Below, one piece after another: positions 1-6,804 of a stretch of DNA of 17,521 nt. This DNA comes from Sedimentisphaerales bacterium (GTDB lineage Bacteria > Planctomycetota > Phycisphaerae > Sedimentisphaerales > SG8-4). Below the pieces are notes generated by a model. The model ran no database searches and was not told the DNA's origin. It saw only the letters and a program-made list of their open reading frames with translations. The stretch is taken from the NCBI GenBank assembly GCA_016932895.1, contig JAFGCA010000811.1, positions 1 through 17,521 of the forward strand. Reading direction: 5' to 3'. A program made the translations under genes and the position numbers. Numbering within the stretch: the first letter of the stretch is position 1; each line of letters opens with the position of its first letter.

Positions 1-1134
1 CGTCTCGGAAGCCCCCAGCAGTTCTTCCGCCTTCGGCACGAGCACATCCCCGTAGAGCTTGAGCTTTCGTTCGCTGTCCTCAACGTCGTATAGAACGCGC
101 TCGACCTGCGCGACCAGACTGTTCTCAATGTCATCCTTTTCGTTTGCGATCTGGCGGGCCTGGGCGCGGGCCTGCAACTCGCGAGCCCCGTAGCTCTTAC
201 GCCACAGCGGCAGATTCATGCTGAACATCAGGATCACCGGGTCCTTGCCGCTGTCCGACACACCGGCAGCGGACGCCTCATCGGTCTGGATCCAGTCGAT
301 GCCGACGCCCAAATCCGGATAGAACCTCTTCTTGGCCAACTCGACGCGGCTGCGGGCGCTCTCCAACTCGAACCGTTTGGCCTGCAATTGGGGATTCTGA
401 TCTCTCAACCTCTTGAACAAGTGCGGCCGATCCACTTCGACGACGGTTGCTTCTTCTAGCCTCGGCCAGGGCAGCGCGCCGCCGGGGCGATTCAACGCAG
501 CGTTCAATCGCGCAACGATGGGCCGCCTCAGCTCCTCCAGCGTCGCCAGTTTGTCTTCCAACGTGGCCAGCTCGATCTGGGCCCGGACCACGTCCGGATG
601 CCGGGCCTCGGCCGTCACGTACCGGGTGCGCGCCAGCTCCTCGAAGTGCTTGACGAGCTCCAGGTTTTCCCGGGCGTTATCGATCGCCCGGCGCAGGTAC
701 ACGTACTCGTAGAATGCGTCCTTGACGTCATAGAATAACTGGAGCTTCTTTGCCTCGTAGTGTCGCTGCGCCGCTCGGGCGTCGGCGGTGGCCGCGTCCG
801 TGCGCGCCGCGATCTTGCCAAACCAGGGAAACACCTGCGAGATACCGACCCGCTGCCGCTGGGGTCCGACCCGCGTCTCCACCTCTTCGATGAAATAGCC
901 GTAGGTGAAACGCGGATCGGGCAGGGTGCGGGCCTGCGGGATCTCTTCGAGAGCCGCCTTCCACCGCTCAAACGCAGCTTTCAGGCCGGCGTTATGAAGG
1001 GCCGCATACGTGAGGTATTCGGGCAGCGTTTGCAGAGCGTTGGCATCGGCAGGCGTGGCCCCAATGCCGGCGGCAAGAGAGGTGGCACCGCCTACCAGGA
1101 GGAGCAACGCCGCGTAAATCGCTTTATTCACCAT
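1..1134 (-). CDS. TolC/CusC-family outer-membrane efflux protein (C-terminus beyond window)
   Basis: The reading frame is open from an ATG at 1132-1134 to the left edge (378 codons), so the C-terminal part is missing. A preceding AAGGA about 10 nt upstream supports the start. Residues 1-22 or so form a signal peptide (basic start, then A-A-L-L-L-L-V). The mature part is rich in long amphipathic helices, with the motif I-S-Q-V-F-P-W-F-G-K near residue 100. This matches the Q-x-x-P-W-F-G-K signature of the TolC/CusC/CzcC outer-membrane factor family. A second, repeat-like helical pair begins around residue 245 (N-P-Q-L-Q-A-K), as expected from the internal duplication of TolC proteins. The family forms trimeric outer-membrane channels for tripartite (RND or ABC) efflux. 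The adaptor and pump genes would be expected beyond the left edge, downstream of this gene; that is inference. Substrate unknown. It lies 99 bp downstream of the thioredoxin-like gene. Confidence 0.9.
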   Translation of the reverse strand, partial: MVNKAIYAALLLLVGGATSLAAGIGATPADANALQTLPEYLTYAALHNAGLKAAFERWKAALEEIPQARTLPDPRFTYGYFIEEVETRVGPQRQRVGISQVFPWFGKIAARTDAATADARAAQRHYEAKKLQLFYDVKDAFYEYVYLRRAIDNARENLELVKHFEELARTRYVTAEARHPDVVRAQIELATLEDKLATLEELRRPIVARLNAALNRPGGALPWPRLEEATVVEVDRPHLFKRLRDQNPQLQAKRFELESARSRVELAKKRFYPDLGVGIDWIQTDEASAAGVSDSGKDPVILMFSMNLPLWRKSYGARELQARAQARQIANEKDDIENSLVAQVERVLYDVEDSERKLKLYGDVLVPKAEELLGASET

Positions 1135-1233
1135 CCGGACTCGTTCCTTCCAAGCTGATCTGCCCCATGAATCCGCTGCCGGTGAGGAGCGCGTGCCGCC
1201 ACAGAAGGTGGCCGTCACACCGACCGACCGGCC

Positions 1234-1809
1234 TCAGAAGTAGTCGGGCTCGTTGCCCGGCTTCCACTTGATATTGCAGCCCATGCTCGGTTTCTGTTCG
1301 GCGTCGACCGGCCGGCCCGCCAGCACGGCGTCCAGAGCGGCCCGCAAATCCGCGCCGGTGATCGGCGCATCGTTGCCCGGCCGGCTGTCGTCCATCTGCC
1401 CTCGATACACAAGCCGGCGGTCCTTGTCGAACAAGAAGAAGTCGGGCGTGCAGGCGGCCCGGTAGCTCCTGGCCACCTCCTGCGTCGCATCGTAGAGATA
1501 CGGGAAGGGAAAACCCGTCTCCGCTGCAAGCCGGGCCATCTTATCGGGCCGGTCATCGGGGTAGGCCTCCACATCGTTGGAGTTAATCGCCGCCACCGCG
1601 ACTCCCCGCCCCTGGTATGCCTTCGCCAGTTCGACAAAATCGTCAATGATATGCTTCACAAACGGGCAGTGATTGCACATAAAGACGACCAGCAGTGCCT
1701 CAGCCTCGTTGCAATCCGCCGGCGAGACCGTCTGGCCTCTGGTGTCAGGCAGCGCAAAATGCGGCATCGGGGTACCCAGTGGCAACATCGTCGAAGGTGT
1801 GACAGCCAT
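1234..1809 (-). CDS. Thioredoxin-like/AhpC-TSA redoxin with CNHC active site
   Basis: The product is 191 residues. A longer frame reaches 1935, but the ATG at 1807-1809 has a strong ribosome site (AAAGGGGA, about 6 nt upstream) and the upstream extension does not look like protein of this family. There is no convincing signal peptide, so it is probably cytoplasmic. The fold is thioredoxin-like: V-V-F-M-C45-N-H-C48-P-F carries the CxxC pair, and A-C-T-P-D around residues 119-123 supplies the cis-proline loop. The C-terminal tail (G-C-N-I-K-W-K-P-G-N-E-P-D-Y-F) is typical of a widespread bacterial 'thioredoxin family protein' of about 180-190 residues whose substrate is not established. C120 and C178 are extra cysteines that could act as resolving residues (inference). 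It follows the dehydrogenase gene after 94 bp and precedes the TolC-like gene by 99 bp. Confidence 0.88.
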   Translation of the reverse strand: MAVTPSTMLPLGTPMPHFALPDTRGQTVSPADCNEAEALLVVFMCNHCPFVKHIIDDFVELAKAYQGRGVAVAAINSNDVEAYPDDRPDKMARLAAETGFPFPYLYDATQEVARSYRAACTPDFFLFDKDRRLVYRGQMDDSRPGNDAPITGADLRAALDAVLAGRPVDAEQKPSMGCNIKWKPGNEPDYF

Positions 1810-1903
1810 AGCAGATCCCCTTTCAGACGGCAACGCCGATTCCAACCTTTGTACCCTATATGCACGCGGAGCCGGAATGTTCTGCGAATTCCCACCCTCG
1901 GCC

Positions 1904-2938
1904 CTATGGCGAGACCTGCAAAGCAATTTTTCCACACTGCTTGCCCGCCTCCATTCGTGCCATCGCCTCGCGGGCTTCGTCCAGCGGAAACACCTTGTCC
2001 ACGACGGGTCTGAGCTGATTGACGGTCACGGCCCGCAGCATCTGCCGGTAATCCTCGGCCGAACCCATGGTCGAGCCGAATACGTTGACTTGATTCCAGT
2101 ACAGGGCCTGGAGATTCGTTTCGGCCCGGGGCCCGGTCGTGACGCCGCAGGTGACCACGCGCCCGCCCCGCCGCACCACGCCGAAATCGATTCCCCACGT
2201 GGCCGCCCCCACGCTGTCCACGACGACATCGACGCCCCGGTCGCCCGTAATCGCCCGAACGCGCTCCACCACGTCCTCCCGGGCATAGTTGACCGTGTGA
2301 TCGGCGCCCAGTTCCGCGGCCCGCGCAAGCTTCTCGTCGGACGAAGAAGTCACGATCGCCTCGGCGCCGATCCGCTTCGCCCATTGCAGCGCCGACAGGG
2401 CCGCACCGCCACCGATGCCGTGGATCAGCACACTTTCACCAGGCTTGGTGTGCGCGCGGGTGACCAGCATGCGCCAGGCCGTGACACACGTCAGCGAGAG
2501 GGTTGCCGCCTCTTCCACGCTCAGGTGCGGCGGCTTCGGACACAAGTTGCATGCGGGCAGTGACACCTGCTCGGCGAAGGTGCCGGGACGGCTGAATCCC
2601 ACCAATCCGAACGACGGACACTCGCTTTGCTCGCCCCGGGCGCAGAACTCGCAGCGACCGCAACTGACGGATGGGTTCACAATCACCTCGTCCCCCACGG
2701 CGGGACTCTCGACGTCGGCGCCCACGGCGACCACGACGCCCACCGCATCGGAGCCCAGAACGTGGGGCATGTTCAGCGTCACCCCGGGCCGGCCCCGGCG
2801 CACCCAGATGTCCAGATGATTGAGACCCGCACCCAAGACCTTCAGCACAGCCTCACCCGGACCGGGCGTGGGCTCGGGGACTTCTTCCACACGGAGAACG
2901 TCAAGATCCCCGTGCTCGTGAATGACTGCCGCTTTCAT
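1904..2938 (-). CDS. Medium-chain (zinc-type) dehydrogenase/quinone reductase-like oxidoreductase
   Basis: The protein has 344 residues, the normal length for the medium-chain dehydrogenase/reductase (MDR) superfamily. The N-terminal GroES-like domain contains the structural-zinc lobe with four cysteines, C93-x2-C96-x2-C99-x7-C107. The Rossmann domain shows G-I-G-G-G-A around residues 174-179, and T-S-S-S after the second strand, which hints at NADPH rather than NADH. The positions that bind catalytic zinc in alcohol dehydrogenases are not conserved: the usual Cys-His pair reads N40-H41, and the G-H-E motif reads G62-S-D. It therefore resembles the 'N-H-L-D-I-W' MDR subfamily, often annotated as alcohol dehydrogenase or quinone oxidoreductase. 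The substrate cannot be assigned. A GAGGGA ribosome site precedes the ATG. The gene lies 82 bp after the PQQ-like propeller gene and may be co-transcribed with it. Confidence 0.92.
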   Translation of the reverse strand: MKAAVIHEHGDLDVLRVEEVPEPTPGPGEAVLKVLGAGLNHLDIWVRRGRPGVTLNMPHVLGSDAVGVVVAVGADVESPAVGDEVIVNPSVSCGRCEFCARGEQSECPSFGLVGFSRPGTFAEQVSLPACNLCPKPPHLSVEEAATLSLTCVTAWRMLVTRAHTKPGESVLIHGIGGGAALSALQWAKRIGAEAIVTSSSDEKLARAAELGADHTVNYAREDVVERVRAITGDRGVDVVVDSVGAATWGIDFGVVRRGGRVVTCGVTTGPRAETNLQALYWNQVNVFGSTMGSAEDYRQMLRAVTVNQLRPVVDKVFPLDEAREAMARMEAGKQCGKIALQVSP

Positions 2939-3020
2939 GACACATCCCTCACAACTGCCCCTGTTTGCCGTGGCATGCTCGGCGCGATCCGGACGTATCA
3001 GAATTCCCGGTCAGCGCCGG

Positions 3021-4292
3021 CTACCCGGCCTTGATGTCGTAACAGAACAGCACGTCGGCGTGCCGCAGATAGAGCTTCCCATCGCAGATGACCGGATGGG
3101 CCCAGGCCGGCCCACTCATACCGGGCCGCTTGGGAGGGGTGAACGTGCTCTTCAAGTTGTACTTTTCCGGCGTGGCCTCCACCAGCGCCACCAGTCCGTT
3201 GTCGTAGCGAAAGTAGAGGTGCCCGTCCGCATAGAGCACGCAGCCGGAACCCCTTCCGGGCTGGTCCGCGTGCCACATGACCTTGCCCGTCTTCATCTCA
3301 ACGCACGCAGGTTCACCCTTGTTGTGGTTGTGGCCCCCGTAGATGTAATCGCCGACTTTGAGGAACCCGCCGTGATGATTCTGGAACTGGTCCTTGTCGA
3401 GCCAGTACACTTCCTCGGCCTTGACGCCGGCGCCGGCGCGCACGAGCTTGAGCAGCGCCGAGCCGGTCTGATACGCCGTGGAGACAAACACATAGTCCCC
3501 ATCAATGACTGGCGTCGAAATATTCGCCACTCGATTGGCGACCCGGTTGTATCCCCAGAGAAACTCCCCCTTGTCGGAGACGCCGATGAGACCTTCGTTG
3601 GTCAGTTGCACGTATTGCTTGACGCCGGCCCCGCGGCTGATTCGGATGGAGGAATAGCCGGCTTCTTCCTTGCCGTTCGGGCCGATGTCGGGCATGGCGC
3701 ACTTCCAGATGAGCTGCCCGGTCTCTTTGTTCAGAGCAACCACGGCGGCCTTGTGCCCGCCCGGCGTGCACAGCAGCCGGTCGCCGTCGATCAGGGGTGA
3801 TTCGCTGAATCTCCAGCCGGGATTGGACGCGCCGCCCAGGTTATCCAGCAGATGTCGCCTCCAGACGAGCTTGCCGCTGTTGGCAGAGATGCACACGACG
3901 TCCCCACTGGTACCGACAGCGTAGACAAAACCGCCGGCCACCGTCGGGGTGCACCGCGGCCCGTCCCGATGCGACGGGCCCACACGGGCCGCCCACAGCT
4001 CCCGGCGCGTATCCAGATCGTAGGCGTACACGTATTGGGCCTTCTCGCGATCGCCCATCGTGTAGAGCGCGCCGTCGGCGATGGAAACGGTCGAAAAGCC
4101 CGGCCCCAGACCCGAGATTTCCCACAACAGCTTCGGGCCCTCTGCGGGCCATTCTTTCAGCAGGCCGGTCTCCGCGCACACAGCATCGCGGTTTGGCCCG
4201 CGCCACTGCGGCCAGTCGCTGGCCCGCGAACCGCAAACGAAGGTCATCAACGCAAAACAGACAAAAACAGCAGACTTCACGAAATGTCGCAT
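3021..4292 (-). CDS. Secreted PQQ-like (BamB-type) beta-propeller protein
   Basis: The 423-residue protein starts with a clear Sec signal peptide (about residues 1-24, with G-S-R-A before the likely cut). The mature protein opens with S-D-W-P-Q-W-R-G-P-N-R-D, the signature start of a very large family of exported PQQ-like propellers abundant in Planctomycetota. Repeats of about 40-50 residues follow, each with a strand ending in 'tG.l.W' (for example R-R-E-L-W-A, G-K-L-V-W-R, G-Q-L-I-W-K, G-K-V-M-W-H). These are typical propeller blades. No PQQ-dependent dehydrogenase catalytic motifs were recognised, so it is probably a binding or scaffold propeller rather than an enzyme. Its function is unknown. 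The gene begins the leftward cluster and faces the divergent FMN-reductase gene across 199 bp. A GGAAGGG ribosome site lies 9 nt before the ATG. Confidence 0.9.
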   Translation of the reverse strand: MRHFVKSAVFVCFALMTFVCGSRASDWPQWRGPNRDAVCAETGLLKEWPAEGPKLLWEISGLGPGFSTVSIADGALYTMGDREKAQYVYAYDLDTRRELWAARVGPSHRDGPRCTPTVAGGFVYAVGTSGDVVCISANSGKLVWRRHLLDNLGGASNPGWRFSESPLIDGDRLLCTPGGHKAAVVALNKETGQLIWKCAMPDIGPNGKEEAGYSSIRISRGAGVKQYVQLTNEGLIGVSDKGEFLWGYNRVANRVANISTPVIDGDYVFVSTAYQTGSALLKLVRAGAGVKAEEVYWLDKDQFQNHHGGFLKVGDYIYGGHNHNKGEPACVEMKTGKVMWHADQPGRGSGCVLYADGHLYFRYDNGLVALVEATPEKYNLKSTFTPPKRPGMSGPAWAHPVICDGKLYLRHADVLFCYDIKAG

Positions 4293-4367
4293 AACCGAAT
4301 ACCCTTCCCAAAACGAGTAAGACCCTTGTCCTCCGCGCCGGTTCGCAGGTCAACCGCCTGTAAACCC

Positions 4368-4396
4368 TGTTCAAACGCGCCGGACTCCTGTATACT
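4368..4396 (+). promoter_or_regulatory. Candidate sigma70-type promoter for the Tat flavoprotein gene
   Basis: This sits in the 199-bp divergent intergenic region (4293-4491). A good -10 hexamer TATACT lies at 4391-4396. The best-spaced -35 candidate, TGTTCA at 4368-4373 with a 17-bp spacer, is weak. It would give a 5' leader of roughly 90 nt to the ATG at 4492. No convincing promoter could be picked out for the leftward gene in the same region, although TTGACC occurs on the minus strand near 4350. The rest of the interval holds no gene. Confidence 0.3.
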
Positions 4397-4491
4397 CCCT
4401 GTGCTCAGTCGGAGTTCGTACAATATACCGCAGGCCGGGTTGCCGACCAACGGAGAATCCGCCTCAACCGCCGCTCGAAAGGAGAGAACAC

Positions 4492-5205
4492 ATGGAGCGC
4501 ATCACACGTCGCAATTTCGTCGCCAACTCGATTGCCGCCGGCGCCGCCGCAGCCGCCGTCACCGGGCCGGCCCTTGCAGCACAAGACCGACCCGTGGGCA
4601 CAGCCAAGATCAAAATCGTCGCCGTCTCCTGCAGCCCGCGCGCGGGCAAAACGACGGCGACCTCGCTGCGAGTGAGCCTGCAGGCGGCCGCCGAGGTCAG
4701 CGCCAAGATCGAGACCGAATTGATCGAGCTGGCCGGCCTGCGGATCAACGGCAACCTCGCGGCCGGCATCCCGCTCGAACCGAACGAAAAGGACGACTTC
4801 CCCGCCCTCGTTCCCAAACTCAAGGACCCCAACGTGCGCGGCATCATCATCGGCACGCCCGTGTATTTCAGCAATATGAGCTCGTTGTGTAAGGCCTTCC
4901 TGGACCGTTGCATCGCTTTGTATAAGGACAACTGCGCCTTGAGCAACAAGGTCGCCGGCGTCCTGGCGGTCGGCGGCTCGCGCAACGGCGGCCAGGAAGT
5001 CACGATCCAGTCGGTGCAGTCGTCGCTGTACTGCCAGAAGATGATTGTCGTGGGCAACGGTGAGCCGGGACCGCGCAGCGGAGCGCGGATCTGGAGCGGC
5101 ATCGAAGGCGGTGTCGACAAGGACGAATACGGCATGAGCGCCGCCAAGTCCCTCGGCCGTCGCGTTGCGGAACTGGCGCTGCAATTGGGCGGCTCGACCG
5201 GCTGA
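4492..5205 (+). CDS. Tat-exported flavodoxin-like / NADPH-dependent FMN reductase family protein
   Basis: The 237-residue protein is the only convincing plus-strand gene in the window. AAGGAGAG lies 5 nt before the ATG. The N-terminus T-R-R-N-F-V-A-N followed by an Ala-rich hydrophobic stretch (residues 12-24) and A-L-A-A-Q is a textbook twin-arginine signal, so the folded flavoprotein is predicted to be exported. The mature part is an FMN-reductase/flavodoxin fold: V-A-V-S-C-S-P-R-A-G-K-T (43-54) is the FMN phosphate loop, and I-I-G-T-P-V-Y-F-S-N-M-S (119-130) is the conserved flavin-contact segment of the iron-sulfur-flavoprotein/WrbA-like group. The Cys-rich [4Fe-4S] loop of true Isf proteins is absent; only scattered cysteines remain. 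Because NAD(P)H is not expected outside the cytoplasm, electrons would have to come from another carrier (inference). It converges on the redox operon with a 13-bp gap. Confidence 0.87.
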   Translation: MERITRRNFVANSIAAGAAAAAVTGPALAAQDRPVGTAKIKIVAVSCSPRAGKTTATSLRVSLQAAAEVSAKIETELIELAGLRINGNLAAGIPLEPNEKDDFPALVPKLKDPNVRGIIIGTPVYFSNMSSLCKAFLDRCIALYKDNCALSNKVAGVLAVGGSRNGGQEVTIQSVQSSLYCQKMIVVGNGEPGPRSGARIWSGIEGGVDKDEYGMSAAKSLGRRVAELALQLGGSTG

Positions 5206-5218
5206 GCGCGCGTGCGCG
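5206..5218. other. 13-bp convergent gene junction of alternating G/C
   Basis: The stop codons of two convergent genes are separated only by a short alternating purine-pyrimidine run of G, C and one T. No hairpin with a T-tract is visible, so neither transcript has an evident intrinsic terminator here. Alternating GC can adopt Z-DNA under negative supercoiling, but nothing here shows that it does. Confidence 0.4.
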
Positions 5219-6802
5219 TCAGGAACCTTCCTCTGGGCGCGATTCGTCGCGGAACGCAAGCGCGCCGGTGGGACAGGCTTGCACGCATTGGGTCGCTGCC
5301 GTCCGCAGGCCCTCGGCCAGGGAGGCATCGAACGGCACGGCCACGCGCACGTCGAAACCCCGGCCGATGAACGTGAGCCCGAGCTCTTCCCGGGACGCCG
5401 ACGCAATCTCGATACAGATGCCGCAGTTGATGCATTTGCCCGGCTCGTAGATCACGTCGGGGTGCTGCGTGTCCTGAACGAAAGACCGTCGCTGCCCCTT
5501 GTATCTCGCCTGTCGCGCGCCGCAGGCCTGCGCGTAGCGCCGCAGCCGGCACGCCTCGGGCTTGCGGCAATCGCAGTGCAGGCACCGAGACGATTCGGCC
5601 CGCGCCTCGGACTCGATGAATCCCCCGGTTGGCCCGGAAGGCTTCTGTCGCGAGACGGAGCCGGCGGATTGCAGAAACGTCTCCATCTCGCCATCGGCGA
5701 GCGTGCCCATCCTGCTGTTGAACGGTCTGGCCGCGCCGGTCACCTCCGCGCCGGCGAGGTACTGCCCGATCGCGGCGGCGGCTTCTTTCCCGTCGGCCAC
5801 GGCGCGAACGGTCAGGCGCCGCTTACGCACTGCGTCACCGCCGGCAAAGACGCCGGGGACATCGGTCGCATACGTTCGGCTGTCGGCCTTGATCCCGTCG
5901 GCCGACACCGAGACGCCCAGATGATCCGCATCCCCCGGTTCCAACGCGCCGACGCCGACGAACACGGCATCATACTGCTTACGAATCTCGTCCATTGACA
6001 CGCCCACGCCGACCCGCGTGCGAAAGCGGAACTCCACGCCAAGCTTCTCGATGCACGCGATTTCGGCGTCCAGGACGTTATGGGGCAATTCCTCCGGCGA
6101 AACACCGTACCGTAACATCCCGCCGGGCTGCTCGTGGTCATCGAACACCGTGCAGGCAAACCCGTCGCGGCGCAAATAATAGGCGGCCGCCAGGCCGGCC
6201 GGGCCCGCGCCGATGACGGCCACGCGCTTGCCCCGTTCTGCGGTGCACACCGGTCGATAGCTCTCGTCCGATTGCAGATCCACACCGGCGACGAATCGCT
6301 TCAACAGGCAAATCGAGACCGCCTCGTCGTGCTGGGCCCGCCGGCACACCTTCTCGCACGGCGCCGGACAGATTCGTCCCAACACCGCCGGCAGGGCAAT
6401 GTCGCGCTTCACCGTCACGATCGCATCTTTCAACCGCCCCGCTGCAATCTGCCGGATCATCAGGGGGATATTCATATGGGCCGGACACGCCATATGACAG
6501 GGCCCCACGCAGTCGCCCACGTGGTCGCTGAGCAGCAGTTCCAGCGCCGACCGGCGCGCGTCGCGGACCTCTTCACAATCGTTTTCGACCTGCATCCCCT
6601 CGCGAGCCAGCGTGCCGCAGGCCGGCACCAACCCTTTGGCGCCGACGACCCTGACCACGCACACCATGCAACTGGTGGTCGCTTCGTGCCCGCGCAGATA
6701 GCACATCGTCGGGATCTCGATTCCCAGCTTCTCGGCGGCGTCAAGAATCGTCGCGCCGGCTTCGACCTCCACCGGGCGACCGTCTATGGTTAGTTTCGGC
6801 AT
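5219..6802 (-). CDS. NuoG-like [2Fe-2S] / GltD-like FAD Fe-S oxidoreductase chimera lacking the second nucleotide-binding domain
   Basis: The 527-residue protein begins 2 bp after the NuoEF gene and ends the operon. Residues 1-75 are a NuoG/HydA-type [2Fe-2S] ferredoxin (C34, C45, C48, C62). Residues 90-172 mix a NuoG-like H93/C98/C102 segment with the GltD N-terminal Fe-S region (C106, then G-R-I-C145-P-A-P-C149-E-x2-C153). An FAD Rossmann motif V-I-G-A-G-P-A-G-L-A follows at 196-205, with P-G-G-M-L-R-Y-G-V at 226-234. The FAD-closing motif G-V-F-A-G-G-D-A-V (317-325) comes only about 30 residues after the strand Y-D-A-V-F-V-G-V-G-A-L. The usual inserted NAD(P)H domain with its G-G-G-N-x-A-M-D motif, about 140 residues in GltD/NfnB, is missing. 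A Cys-rich segment (C407, C410, C412, C418) and a reduced ferredoxin (C457, C460, C463 with C510-P) end the protein. It probably passes electrons between the NuoEF fusion and another acceptor through FAD (inference). Confidence 0.88.
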   Translation of the reverse strand: MPKLTIDGRPVEVEAGATILDAAEKLGIEIPTMCYLRGHEATTSCMVCVVRVVGAKGLVPACGTLAREGMQVENDCEEVRDARRSALELLLSDHVGDCVGPCHMACPAHMNIPLMIRQIAAGRLKDAIVTVKRDIALPAVLGRICPAPCEKVCRRAQHDEAVSICLLKRFVAGVDLQSDESYRPVCTAERGKRVAVIGAGPAGLAAAYYLRRDGFACTVFDDHEQPGGMLRYGVSPEELPHNVLDAEIACIEKLGVEFRFRTRVGVGVSMDEIRKQYDAVFVGVGALEPGDADHLGVSVSADGIKADSRTYATDVPGVFAGGDAVRKRRLTVRAVADGKEAAAAIGQYLAGAEVTGAARPFNSRMGTLADGEMETFLQSAGSVSRQKPSGPTGGFIESEARAESSRCLHCDCRKPEACRLRRYAQACGARQARYKGQRRSFVQDTQHPDVIYEPGKCINCGICIEIASASREELGLTFIGRGFDVRVAVPFDASLAEGLRTAATQCVQACPTGALAFRDESRPEEGS

Positions 6803-6804
6803 AC

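Noticed and set aside
1197..1213. Short inverted repeat GCCAC/GTGGC upstream of the TolC-like gene
   Set aside because: It is only a 5-bp stem with no T-run, expected by chance in GC-rich DNA.
1810..1935. 42-codon N-terminal extension of the thioredoxin-like protein
   Set aside because: It overlaps the end of the dehydrogenase gene and lacks a ribosome site, whereas the ATG at 1809 has AAAGGGGA just upstream.
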